Source: Acidaminobacter sp. (GTDB lineage Bacteria; Bacillota_A; Clostridia; Peptostreptococcales; Acidaminobacteraceae). From it: a stretch of DNA of 64,000 nucleotides. Below the pieces are notes generated by a model. That model saw nothing but the letters and a program-made list of their open reading frames with translations. It did no database searches and was not told the origin of the DNA. Position 1 is the first letter of the stretch, and every line of letters begins with the position of its first letter. Made by a program: the position numbers and the translations under genes. Location: the NCBI GenBank assembly GCA_009881125.1, contig WXFH01000019.1, forward strand, positions 62,001-126,000, read 5' to 3'. Below, one piece after another: positions 52,145 to 64,000 of the stretch.

Positions 52145-53203
52145 ATGACACCATCCCCAATCATGAAATTCAACATGCCGTACACCACATCAAAATCACA
52201 GCGTTTGCAGATCCCAAAAAACTACACGCCGAAGCTCGGCCTGCTTGAAACTGAGATCGCCATCAAACGAATTAAAGACTACTTCGAAAGACGCCTGGCG
52301 GAGTCCCTCAACCTCATGCGCGTCTCCGCGCCGCTCTTTGTCCGCCCGGAATCCGGCCTCAACGACAACCTCAACGGCGTCGAGCGCCCGGTCGGCTTTG
52401 ACGTCAAGGACATGGAAGCCGACGTCGAGGTCATCCACTCCCTGGCCAAATGGAAGCGCCTCATGCTCCAGCGCTACGGCTTCAAGATGTACGAGGGCCT
52501 CTACACCGACATGAACGCCATCCGCCGGGACGAAGAGCTCGACAACCTCCACTCTATCTACGTGGACCAGTGGGACTGGGAGAAAATCATTGACCGCAGC
52601 GACCGCACCGAAGAAAAGCTGAAAGAAATCGTCCGCACCATCTACAAAGTCTTCAGAGAGACCGAGCAATACCTGGCGGCCATCTACCCGGCTCTGGGCC
52701 AATCCCTGCCGGAGGAGATCTTCTTCATCACCTCCCAGGAGCTCGAGGACCGCTTCCCGGGCCAAACGCCAAAGATGCGAGAATACCTCATCTCCAAGGA
52801 GAAAAAAGCCGTCTTCCTCATGAAAATTGGCAAAGCCCTCAAATCCGGCGAGCCCCACGACGGCCGCGCCCCGGACTACGATGACTGGGAGCTCAACGGC
52901 GACATCCTGTTCTACTACCCAATCCTCGACTGCGCGCTGGAGCTCTCCTCCATGGGCATCCGTGTCGACGAGAAGACCCTCGAAGCCCAGCTGCACGTCG
53001 CCGGCGCCGAGGAGCGCAGGACCCTGCCGTTCCACAAAATGCTCCTGAAAAGCGAGCTGCCCCTCACCGTGGGCGGCGGTATTGGCCAGTCCCGCATCTG
53101 CATGTACTTCCTCCAGAAAGCCCACATTGGCGAAGTCCAGGCCAGCGTCTGGCCGGACGACATGATCCACGAGTGCTTCGAAAACAAGATCTACATTCTG
53201 TAA
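52145..53203 (+). CDS. asnA: Aspartate--ammonia ligase AsnA
   Basis: This 352-aa protein spans the whole AsnA family, from [48 protein letters not shown] through [28 protein letters not shown] to [28 protein letters not shown] near the C-terminus. This fold is related to class II aminoacyl-tRNA synthetases. It makes asparagine from aspartate, ammonia and ATP. The coding region is much richer in C-ending codons than most neighbours, perhaps reflecting high expression. Control is by the T-box upstream. Confidence 0.97.
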   Translation: MTPSPIMKFNMPYTTSKSQRLQIPKNYTPKLGLLETEIAIKRIKDYFERRLAESLNLMRVSAPLFVRPESGLNDNLNGVERPVGFDVKDMEADVEVIHSLAKWKRLMLQRYGFKMYEGLYTDMNAIRRDEELDNLHSIYVDQWDWEKIIDRSDRTEEKLKEIVRTIYKVFRETEQYLAAIYPALGQSLPEEIFFITSQELEDRFPGQTPKMREYLISKEKKAVFLMKIGKALKSGEPHDGRAPDYDDWELNGDILFYYPILDCALELSSMGIRVDEKTLEAQLHVAGAEERRTLPFHKMLLKSELPLTVGGGIGQSRICMYFLQKAHIGEVQASVWPDDMIHECFENKIYIL

Positions 53204-53242
53204 ACCCATCAGATTCCGGCGCCTCATCTGCGCCTTCTTCCG

Positions 53243-53270
53243 GGCGGCCCCCACAAGGGCCGCCTGATTT
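53243..53270 (+). terminator. GC-rich hairpin after asnA
   Basis: GGCGGCCC / GGGCCGCC with a 6-nt loop is followed by TGATTTGT; the T-run is weak. Confidence 0.55.
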
Positions 53271-53280
53271 GTATGGACTG

Positions 53281-53342
53281 TGACCATCGGCAAAATCAAT
53301 TGCTTTCTTAAGGCTTTAGTACAAAAACTTAGCCGATGGTTC
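53281..53342. repeat. Inverted pair of the 9-mer ACCATCGGC / GCCGATGGT
   Basis: TGACCATCGGC (53281-53291) and AGCCGATGGTT (53331-53341) face each other across 39 bases between asnA and pcrA. Confidence 0.7.
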
Positions 53343-53451
53343 CGCGATCACCCCCCCACACGTCTGTCTTTATGATATAATGATTCGATGAGGCCATTAC
53401 CCCGAACTGGCCGTAAAGTACAAATTTGCTCTAAGCATATCCAGGGAGGAC

Positions 53452-57868
<4,417 letters not shown>

Positions 57869-57948
57869 AAACTTAAAAAAGTTGGCCGATGGTCATTTAA
57901 CCCCATCCCAGCCAACCTAAAATATCGATTCGAAACGGAGGTCTTTTA

Positions 57949-58236
57949 ATGGCGATCACCATCAAAGACGTCGAGCATGTCGCTAAGCTCGCGCGCCTCG
58001 AGTTCGAGGAAAATGAAATTCTCGCCTTTACAGAAAAGCTCGACGCCATTGTCGGGTATGTGGAAATGCTGAATGCCGTCGACGTAGAAAACGTCGATCC
58101 GACTTATCATGTCCTTCCGGTAAAGAACCGATTCAGGGAAGACGAAATTCAGGCTTCGCTGGAACGAGATGCGGTTCTGACCAACGCGCCTGACCGGCGC
58201 GGCGGCTGCTTCAGAGTGCCGCGGGTTGTGGAATAG
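57949..58236 (+). CDS. gatC: Asp/Glu-tRNA amidotransferase subunit C
   Basis: This 95-aa protein has the GatC opening ITIKDVEHVAKLARLEFEENEI and central DPTYHVLPVKNRFREDEI. It stabilises the GatA/GatB complex that amidates Glu-tRNA(Gln) or Asp-tRNA(Asn). GGAGGTC precedes ATG 57949, and gatA starts 15 bases after its stop. The word GCCGATGGT lies between ligA and this gene. Confidence 0.96.
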   Translation: MAITIKDVEHVAKLARLEFEENEILAFTEKLDAIVGYVEMLNAVDVENVDPTYHVLPVKNRFREDEIQASLERDAVLTNAPDRRGGCFRVPRVVE

Positions 58237-58251
58237 GGGGCGCGGGGAGAG

Positions 58252-59721
58252 ATGGAGATGAAAAACAAAATGTATGAATGGACGCTCCACGAAGCCCGTC
58301 AGGCGCTGCGTGACGGTCAAGTCACGTCTGTGGCCCTCACGGAGGCGATTTTTGAGCGCATTGAAGCTGTTGAGCCTAAAATTGACGCCTTTATAACGCT
58401 TTTAAAAGAAGAAGCGTTGGAAAGCGCCCGGGCGGCTGACGCAGCCTTTGCTCGGGGCGAAGACCTTGGGGACCTGCACGGCGTGCCCATTGCTATCAAA
58501 GACAATATGTGCACCACGGGCATTCCGACGACTTGTGCGTCTAAAATGCTGGAGAACTTCCGCCCGCCTTATGACGGGACGGTTGTCGCAAAGCTCAAAG
58601 CGGCAGGCGCAGTTATTGTAGGGAAGACAAACCTGGACGAATTTGCCATGGGCTCTTCTACAGAGAACTCTGCCTTTAAAGTCACACGCAATCCTTGGAA
58701 CACGGACTATGTGCCAGGCGGCTCTTCAGGCGGCTCGGCGGCCTCGGTTTCTGCGGGGGCGGCTTACGCGTCCCTTGGCTCAGATACGGGCGGCTCTATC
58801 CGTCAGCCGGCGTCCCTCTGCGGCCTGGTAGGTCTCAAACCGACCTATGGACTCGTTTCCAGATATGGCCTGGTGGCCTTTGCCAGCTCTCTGGATCAGA
58901 TTGGCCCCTTCACCAAGGACGTTGAAGACTGCGCTATCATGATGAATGCCATTGCGGGCTATGACGTCAAGGACGGCACCTCGATCCAGCAGGAAAAGCC
59001 GGACTATAAGGCGGCTTTGATCGATGACGTCAAAGGACTGCGCATTGGCTTGCCAAAGGAATTCTTTGGAGAGGGCATTGCTCAGGAAGTCAAAGACGCG
59101 GTTCACGCCGCTGCCAAGATTTATGAAACCTTGGGCGCAACCGTGGAAGAAGTCAGCATTCCAAATGCCGGCTACGCGCTGCCAATTTACTACATCATTG
59201 CCTCCTCAGAGTGCAGCTCAAACCTGGCCCGCTTCGATGGCGTCCGCTACGGCTTCCGCGCGCCTGAGTTCGAGGACTTCAACGACCTGTTCGCCAAAAC
59301 ACGCACACAAGGCTTTGGCGAAGAAGTCAAGCGCCGGATCATGCTGGGCACTTATGCCCTCAGCTCCGGCTATTATGACGCCTATTATAATAAGGCCATG
59401 AAGGTCAGAACCCTTCTGAAACAGGACTTTGACCGGGCCTTTGAGTCTGTGGATGTCCTCCTGACGCCGACCTCGCCTACAGTGGCCTTCAAAATTGGCG
59501 AAAAAACTGATAATCCGCTGGAAATGTACATGTCAGATATCTGTACCGTGCCTATCAACATTGCCGGCGTACCAGCCATGTCCCTCCCATGCGGTTTCTG
59601 CGAGGGCCTTCCTATTGGCATGCAGCTGATTGGAAAACATTTTGACGAAAAGACGATCCTGCGTGCAGCCTATGCTTATGAACAGCATACGGGCTACGCA
59701 CAGCAGCGTCCGTCGCTTTAG
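58252..59721 (+). CDS. gatA: Asp/Glu-tRNA amidotransferase subunit A
   Basis: This 489-aa amidase-signature enzyme has the catalytic Lys in [10 protein letters not shown] (about 83), the cis-Ser in [12 protein letters not shown] (about 158) and the nucleophile Ser in [11 protein letters not shown] (about 181). It hydrolyses glutamine and passes ammonia to GatB. The start may be ATG 58252 or ATG 58258; GGGGAG lies upstream. GatB follows after 11 bases. Confidence 0.97.
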   Translation: MEMKNKMYEWTLHEARQALRDGQVTSVALTEAIFERIEAVEPKIDAFITLLKEEALESARAADAAFARGEDLGDLHGVPIAIKDNMCTTGIPTTCASKMLENFRPPYDGTVVAKLKAAGAVIVGKTNLDEFAMGSSTENSAFKVTRNPWNTDYVPGGSSGGSAASVSAGAAYASLGSDTGGSIRQPASLCGLVGLKPTYGLVSRYGLVAFASSLDQIGPFTKDVEDCAIMMNAIAGYDVKDGTSIQQEKPDYKAALIDDVKGLRIGLPKEFFGEGIAQEVKDAVHAAAKIYETLGATVEEVSIPNAGYALPIYYIIASSECSSNLARFDGVRYGFRAPEFEDFNDLFAKTRTQGFGEEVKRRIMLGTYALSSGYYDAYYNKAMKVRTLLKQDFDRAFESVDVLLTPTSPTVAFKIGEKTDNPLEMYMSDICTVPINIAGVPAMSLPCGFCEGLPIGMQLIGKHFDEKTILRAAYAYEQHTGYAQQRPSL

Positions 59722-59732
59722 GAGGTGCGGTC

Positions 59733-61172
59733 ATGTCAGAGATGAAATTTAAAACCCTGGTCGGTCTCGAGATCCACGCGGAGCTCGCGACGGCCTCCAA
59801 GATGTTCTGCGGCTGCACGACGACCTACGGCGGCGATGTCAACACACACTGCTGCCCGATCTGTCTTGGCCTTCCCGGCACACTGCCGGTGGTCAACAAG
59901 CGGGCTATCGAGTTTGCTATCCAGACCGGACTTGCCTTCAATGCCAAAATTGCGAAAAAGAGCAAGATGGACCGCAAGAACTATTTCTATCCGGACCTGG
60001 TCAAGGCGTTCCAGATTTCCCAATATGACATGCCTCTTTGTGAGCATGGACATGTGGATATTGAAACAGCTTCCGGGAAAAAACGCATAGGTATTGAGCG
60101 GATCCATATTGAAGAGGACACCGGAAAATCCCTCCACGCAGAGGATGGCTCATCCCTTCTGGATTACAACCGCTGTGGCGTGCCGCTGATTGAGATTGTC
60201 ACCTTGCCGGACATGTCAAGTGCTGAAGAGGCCGGCGCGTTTCTTGAACTCCTCAAGTCGACGCTGGAATATATTGAGGTCAGCGACTGCAAGATGGAGC
60301 AGGGTTCACTGCGCTGTGACGTCAACGTCAACGTGGTCAGCGAGGATGGCACGGTCAAAAGCAATATCGCAGAAATCAAGAACCTCAACTCCTTCAAGGC
60401 GGCCATGAAGGCCATTGAGTTTGAGACAAAGCGCCACATTGAGCTCCTTGAGCGCGGTGAAAACACCCTCAAGGAAACCCGCCGTTGGGACGACGCCAAA
60501 AACGAAACCTTCCATATGCGCACGAAAGAATTCGTCCAGGATTACCGCTATTTCCCGGAGCCGGACATTGTCGACTTCGAAATTGACGCAGACTGGATCG
60601 AGCGCCTCGAACTGGAGCTCCCAGAGCTTCCGGAAGCGAGAAAACTCAGATTTATTTCCGCTTATGGCATTCCTGAGTATGATGCCGGCGTCTTGACCTC
60701 AACGCGCCAAATGGCGGACTACTTCGAGACTTTGGTCAATCGTGTGGGGGATGGCAAGCTTGCCAGCAACTGGATTATGACGGAACTCATGCGCCGTCTC
60801 AAGGATGAAGGTTTGGAGCTGGGAGCCCTGCGCTTCACTGTAGAGCAATTCGCCGAGCTGATCGCCATGGTCAAGGACGGCACTCTGAACCAAAACGCAG
60901 CGAAAAAAGTCTTCCGCCGTCTGTTTGAAGAAGGCGGGGAGCCAAAAGCTATAGTCGAGGCAGAAGGTCTTGTTCAAACCTCAGACACGGGTCTGATTAA
61001 GGATACTGTAGATTCTGTGCTCAGCGCAAATCCTCAGTCTGTTGAAGACTATAAGAACGGCAAGGACAGAGCCTTTGGATTCCTCGTGGGTCAGGTCATG
61101 AAAGCCTCAAAAGGCAAGGCCAATCCGCAGGTGGTCAATGAGCTTTTGGCAGAAGCGCTCAAGAATTTATAA
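59733..61172 (+). CDS. gatB: Asp/Glu-tRNA amidotransferase subunit B
   Basis: This 479-aa protein has the N-terminal VGLEIHAELATASKMFCGC, the kinase-like pocket CPICLGLPGTLPVVN, the GatB signature YPDLVKAFQISQYDMPLCEHG and DYNRCGVPLIEIVT, and a C-terminal YqeY-like tail (about 330-479). It activates the tRNA-bound acid with ATP. Because AsnA is also present, the complex may serve Gln-tRNA, Asn-tRNA or both. A strong terminator ends the operon. Confidence 0.97.
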   Translation: MSEMKFKTLVGLEIHAELATASKMFCGCTTTYGGDVNTHCCPICLGLPGTLPVVNKRAIEFAIQTGLAFNAKIAKKSKMDRKNYFYPDLVKAFQISQYDMPLCEHGHVDIETASGKKRIGIERIHIEEDTGKSLHAEDGSSLLDYNRCGVPLIEIVTLPDMSSAEEAGAFLELLKSTLEYIEVSDCKMEQGSLRCDVNVNVVSEDGTVKSNIAEIKNLNSFKAAMKAIEFETKRHIELLERGENTLKETRRWDDAKNETFHMRTKEFVQDYRYFPEPDIVDFEIDADWIERLELELPELPEARKLRFISAYGIPEYDAGVLTSTRQMADYFETLVNRVGDGKLASNWIMTELMRRLKDEGLELGALRFTVEQFAELIAMVKDGTLNQNAAKKVFRRLFEEGGEPKAIVEAEGLVQTSDTGLIKDTVDSVLSANPQSVEDYKNGKDRAFGFLVGQVMKASKGKANPQVVNELLAEALKNL

Positions 61173-61181
61173 ACTAAGAAC

Positions 61182-61216
61182 AAAAAAGAGACAGCATTTC
61201 GCTGTCTCTTTTTTGT
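61182..61216. terminator. Bidirectional terminator after gatB
   Basis: AAAAAAGAGACAGC / GCTGTCTCTTTTTT with a 5-nt loop lies between convergent gatB and the MoaD-like gene. Confidence 0.95.
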
Positions 61217-61241
61217 TTGTCTTTCGTTTATCCTTCTGAAA

Positions 61242-61472
61242 TCAGCCCCCGCCAACCGCCGGGAAAAATGCTAAGGTATCATTTTCTGTCAGGCTGGCGT
61301 TAAGTTTGGAGTGTCTGCCGTTAATCATAATGATGGCGACTTCGCTTTGCGGAATGCCCAGAAGATCGAGAATATCACCAGGGGTGGTCGTTTCGTGAAT
61401 CTCCAGATCCATTTCCTTTTCGCGCTTTTCTCTTAAAGTGGCAAAGAGTTTGACTTTGATCTTCATAGGCAC
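61242..61472 (-). CDS. MoaD/ThiS-family sulfur carrier protein
   Basis: This 76-aa ubiquitin-like protein begins IKVKLFATLREKREKEMDL and ends LAFFPAVGGG. The C-terminal Gly-Gly is what is adenylated and turned into a thiocarboxylate in MoaD proteins, so this one can serve as sulfur donor for molybdopterin or the tungsten cofactor. AGGAGGTG precedes the start. It is the last gene of the AOR operon. Confidence 0.92.
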   Translation of the reverse strand: MPMKIKVKLFATLREKREKEMDLEIHETTTPGDILDLLGIPQSEVAIIMINGRHSKLNASLTENDTLAFFPAVGGG

Positions 61473-61533
61473 CTCCTCTGATCCGGCGATAGGCAGTGAA
61501 GCGGACGTCGAGGTCTCTTAGCCCTTACTCCGA

Positions 61534-61860
61534 CTATTTGCTCAACTTGAAGTTAGAGGCATTCTTCTGGTTTTTTCCATAGAAGCCAAGGGCTACGCGG
61601 TAAGGTCCGGGACAACCGGGTGGCAAGAAGGCCACCCGATCACCTGGTTGGATGACGGTATCCAAGTCTTGGACAAATCCGTTCACAAAGATGACCTCTA
61701 CCTCATTCAACTTAATTTCAAGCTTTTCAGCCAGCTCAATTCCGGTTAGCGGCTCCAGCAAGTGTAGAATGACAGGCATGGTGCCGTGCTTCTTTCTCAG
61801 ATAGGAATCCAAGTGAAGGAAACCTCTAATTTCCGTTGCCGATGGTTTCGGGTCATTCAT
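61534..61860 (-). CDS. MoaD-like protein with extended C-terminus, AOR-associated
   Basis: This 108-aa protein has the beta-grasp core (LDSYLRKKHGTMPVILHLLEPLTGIELAEKLEIKLNEVEVIFVNG, then PGDRVAFLPPGCPGPYRV) but does not end in Gly-Gly. About 20 residues (ALGFYGKNQKNASNFKLSK) follow the expected end. Such MoaD-like proteins commonly sit next to AOR genes; with no free diglycine it is more likely a structural or regulatory partner than a sulfur donor, unless it is processed. GGAGTGTGATGT precedes ATG 61860. Confidence 0.85.
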   Translation of the reverse strand: MNDPKPSATEIRGFLHLDSYLRKKHGTMPVILHLLEPLTGIELAEKLEIKLNEVEVIFVNGFVQDLDTVIQPGDRVAFLPPGCPGPYRVALGFYGKNQKNASNFKLSK

Positions 61861-61927
61861 ACCACATCACACTCCTTGGTGGTTGAATCGGACTGACTGG
61901 GCTGGTTACCGCTCGTCATGATTCTTA

Positions 61928-63667
61928 TTAAAAGTTATAGACCTCATCAATTTCTTCCGGTGTGAAATCCCAGACTTGATTGTGCGGAGGAAGCGCCTCG
62001 TACTCAAAGAATTCTGGAAGGCGGTCGTGAGCGTTCGTAAATCCGGCTCTCTTGTTAAAGTCCCGCTCAACTTTAAGGACGGATTCGCCAAGCTTGTCGA
62101 CATCTCCGGAAGTCAGGGACAGGCCGTATTGCGCATTGATCATGTCGATCAGTGCCTGATAGCCTTCAGGGCTGTCTGCGATGCCAAAGTAGACAAACAG
62201 ACACATGCCGGTACTGTCGACCGCTGCAGTGCCAATCTGCATAGACCGGGCGTACTCGATCTGGCCGTCTTTTTTCAGCGGGTCAAGGTCGCCGCCGACC
62301 TTCAGAATGTTGCCGGAGACACAATAGCCTGCAGTGTGGTCAGCGCCCATTGGGGTCGTGGCATAGGTTAAACCAATGCCTTTGACTGAGCGAGGATCGT
62401 AAGCCGGGATCGCCTGGTCCTTGACGACAGGGGTTCTATAGAGGCCGCAGACTTTTCCTACGACAGCGCATCCTCCGCCCAGGATTCTGCCGAGTGGGGT
62501 TGGAACAGCAATCTGTTTGATTGCGTCCAGAGCAGCTTCGCCGTCGCCCCAAGGCAATAAGCCGCCTTCCATAGCCGTCGCGACTGCGACGGAGACTTCG
62601 ATGCTGTCCACGCCAATATCATCCATGGCGCGGTCCGCATAGGCGATCAGGTCCAGATTTTTGATGCCGGCGTCAGCGCCGAGGGCCCAAATCGTTTCAT
62701 ACTCAAAGCCGCTTGTGATATATTTGCCTTGTTTGTCCGGGTACCACTGTGAGCATTTGATAATGCAGCCTCTGTGGCAGCCGTGGGAGACTTTGCCGTC
62801 GCCGCCGCGCTCGGTAATGGTCGCGTTCATGGTCTCGCCGGAAATGATGTCGTTATGATCAATGCGGCCCTGGGTAAAGTTGTAGGAAGGAAGGCCGCCG
62901 GCCTCGTTCAGAATATTGACCAGGACGTCCGTGCCGTAGGCTGCGAGGCCCTGACCTGATACCGGATGGGAGAGGAGGGCGTTTGCGAAGACTTTCGCAG
63001 CCGCTCTGAACTTCTCAGGCTCTGCGATAGGCACAGTGCCGGCGCCGGTATCATCCAGAATGACAGCTTTAACTTTTTTGGAGCCCATGACAGCACCCAG
63101 GCCACCGCGGCCTGCACTGCGGATGTTCCCTTCCGGATCCTTGAACGATATATTCGCGGAAGGCAGGCGGTGCTCACCTGCAGGACCGACTATTGCGATG
63201 CCGACATTCTTCCCGTGTTTCTCAGTCAGGAACGCAATGGCGTCATAATTGCCGCAGCCGCCCAGGATCTCGACCGGTGCTTCTTCAATGGCAACGTTGT
63301 CCATAGAGACCTTAATAACGTAAAATTTGTCGTCTTCCGGCATGCCTTCAATGACTAAGGCTTTTATGCCCATTTTGGCCATCTGTTGTGAAAAAACACC
63401 GCCGGTGTTGCATTCTTTAATAGTGCCTGTCAGTGGGCTCTTGGCTCCAACGGACAGACGTCCGGAATTTGGCGCGGAGGTGCCGCTCAGCAGGCCAGGC
63501 GCAAAAATTAATTTATTGTTTTTTCCCAGCGGGTGGCAGGTAGGTTTAACTTCATCATTGACGAAGCTGGAGGTGAGGGCGCGGCCGCCAAGGCCTATGT
63601 ACTGATTTGGGACAGCTTGGATCTCTATTTCCCTGGACGACATATTCACGCGGATAAACTTGTTCAT
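61928..63667 (-). CDS. Aldehyde:ferredoxin oxidoreductase family protein (tungsten/molybdenum enzyme)
   Basis: The start is ATG 63667, after AAAGGAGGCG, giving 579 aa; open frame upstream is leader sequence. The AOR layout is clear: N-terminal YIGLGGRALTS, LIFAPGLLSGTSAPNSGRLSVGAKSPLTG (about 53-81), pterin contacts AGRGGLGAVMGSKKVKAV (about 185-202) and GADHT (441-445), and DSTGMCLF with Cys489. The cluster cysteines are Cys297, Cys301 and Cys305 (C-x3-C-x3-C), one residue wider in the first gap than the common C-x2-C-x3-C. It should oxidise an aldehyde to an acid with ferredoxin; the exact substrate is unknown. It leads an operon with two MoaD-like genes and has a sigma-54-type promoter. 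Confidence 0.93.
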   Translation of the reverse strand: MNKFIRVNMSSREIEIQAVPNQYIGLGGRALTSSFVNDEVKPTCHPLGKNNKLIFAPGLLSGTSAPNSGRLSVGAKSPLTGTIKECNTGGVFSQQMAKMGIKALVIEGMPEDDKFYVIKVSMDNVAIEEAPVEILGGCGNYDAIAFLTEKHGKNVGIAIVGPAGEHRLPSANISFKDPEGNIRSAGRGGLGAVMGSKKVKAVILDDTGAGTVPIAEPEKFRAAAKVFANALLSHPVSGQGLAAYGTDVLVNILNEAGGLPSYNFTQGRIDHNDIISGETMNATITERGGDGKVSHGCHRGCIIKCSQWYPDKQGKYITSGFEYETIWALGADAGIKNLDLIAYADRAMDDIGVDSIEVSVAVATAMEGGLLPWGDGEAALDAIKQIAVPTPLGRILGGGCAVVGKVCGLYRTPVVKDQAIPAYDPRSVKGIGLTYATTPMGADHTAGYCVSGNILKVGGDLDPLKKDGQIEYARSMQIGTAAVDSTGMCLFVYFGIADSPEGYQALIDMINAQYGLSLTSGDVDKLGESVLKVERDFNKRAGFTNAHDRLPEFFEYEALPPHNQVWDFTPEEIDEVYNF

Positions 63668-63702
63668 AAAACGCCTCCTTTTACTTTGTTGCAAACTAAT
63701 AC

Positions 63703-63718
63703 TGCAAATATTGTGCCA
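63703..63718 (-). promoter_or_regulatory. Sigma-54 (-24/-12) promoter of the AOR operon
   Basis: On the minus strand TGGCAC-AATAT-TTGCA has exactly 10 bases between the invariant GG and GC. It lies 36 bases upstream of the AOR start. Confidence 0.85.
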
Positions 63719-63721
63719 AAT

Positions 63722-63749
63722 AAAAAGACCGCTGTTTTCAAGCGGTCTA
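63722..63749 (-). terminator. Terminator of the upstream activator gene
   Basis: On the minus strand GACCGCT / AGCGGTC with a 7-nt loop is followed by TTTTTATTT, directly before the sigma-54 promoter. Confidence 0.85.
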
Positions 63750-63762
63750 ATGTAGAGGGTTT

Positions 63763-63819
63763 GAACAATCTGAGAAGAGTGTTCTGAAGTTGAACATAAA
63801 TTGCATTTTTGAGATGTTC
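63763..63819 (-). promoter_or_regulatory. Candidate enhancer dyads for the sigma-54 activator
   Basis: Two inverted pairs GAACA...TGTTC lie at 63763-63784 (12-bp gap) and 63792-63819 (18-bp gap), about 45-115 bp upstream of the -24/-12 element, the usual place for activator binding. Confidence 0.45.
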
Positions 63820-63828
63820 TAAAATGGA

Positions 63829-64000
63829 TCACTGATCGAAAGTTGAACAGTCGATCTTGAAAACTTCAATATTGCGGTAAAGGGTGTTTCTCGCAATGCC
63901 CAAAGCTTTAGCGCTTAATGAAATATTGCCGTTATATTTATCCAAGGTGCGGATGATATGACGCTTCTGAATCTCGTTCAGCGGCAGGTCGGCGTCCTGC
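63829..64000 (-). CDS. Sigma-54-dependent transcriptional activator, C-terminal end (5' part outside window)
   Basis: Read on the minus strand from the right edge, 56 residues remain before TGA at 63829-63831. They include LNEIQKRHIIRTLDKYNG and ISLSAKALGIARNTLYRNI, a Fis-type helix-turn-helix typical of NtrC/AcoR-family enhancer-binding proteins. The rest (AAA+ and sensor domains) lies beyond the window. It is the obvious activator for the sigma-54 promoter of the adjacent AOR operon. Confidence 0.88.
   Translation of the reverse strand, partial: QDADLPLNEIQKRHIIRTLDKYNGNISLSAKALGIARNTLYRNIEVFKIDCSTFDQ

Noticed and set aside
52196..53299. 367-codon open frame on the minus strand opposite asnA
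   Set aside because: It is created by the strong third-position C bias of asnA, and the protein has no recognisable fold while asnA is certain.

Overview
The window looks like chromosomal DNA of an anaerobic Clostridia-type Firmicute with mid-range GC. The signs are strong AGGAGG-type ribosome sites, a T-box leader, cobalamin and FMN riboswitches, ECF-type vitamin transport subunits, a YcbB-type response regulator, GatCAB next to pcrA-ligA, FeoAB, and an aldehyde:ferredoxin oxidoreductase under a sigma-54-type promoter. Peptide and amino-acid genes (M20 hydrolase, Opp transporter, glutamine/alanine symporter, AsnA) fit an amino-acid-fermenting lifestyle. No rRNA, tRNA, prophage, transposase gene or CRISPR array was seen. 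The species cannot be named from the sequence.

Layout. 1-6 kb: end of a membrane protein, an M20 amidohydrolase, a GlnK/GlnL-like two-component system and an AGCS symporter. 6-14 kb: a 23-bp tandem repeat array, then an oppABCDF operon with an unusually large OppC and a small membrane protein. 14-19.4 kb: nitroreductase, double hexapeptide protein, MOT1 molybdate transporter plus Mop, a CopZ-like Fe-S protein, and a PurF-like protein whose catalytic Cys is replaced by Gly. 19.9-28.8 kb: a TIM-barrel protein, then two TVP38 proteins, a rhodanese lipoprotein with an in-frame UGA exactly at its catalytic Cys position, a CCG Fe-S protein, a CDP-alcohol phosphatidyltransferase and a YnjBCD-type ABC transporter. 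28.9-30.6 kb: cobalamin riboswitch and alpha-ribazole salvage genes (cblT, cblS). 30.7-43.5 kb: GAPDH, PpiC-type foldase, a VTC/DUF4956/beta-helix lipoprotein trio, ferredoxin, QueT, FMN riboswitch with RibU, a BaiN-like flavoprotein, Fur-box feoAB and a GNAT. 43.7-51.1 kb: a NarL-type two-component system, two small membrane proteins, and a lipoprotein with an ABC-2 exporter. 51.3-61.2 kb: RidA, T-box asnA, pcrA, ligA, gatCAB. 61.2-64 kb: two MoaD/ThiS-like proteins, AOR, and the end of its likely sigma-54 activator.

The most notable system is the 20.8-28.8 kb cluster. Its gene content resembles the E. coli ydjX-ydjZ / ynjBCDEF neighbourhood, but here the sulfurtransferase appears to be a selenoprotein: Sec at codon 280, a hairpin with a bulged U starting 13 nt after the UGA, a continuous C-terminal rhodanese reading frame, and a terminator directly after the downstream TAG. 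Between genes there are several families of palindromic repeats built on GGTGTCWGACACC, and a 9-mer (GCCGATGGT/ACCATCGGC) is strongly over-represented.
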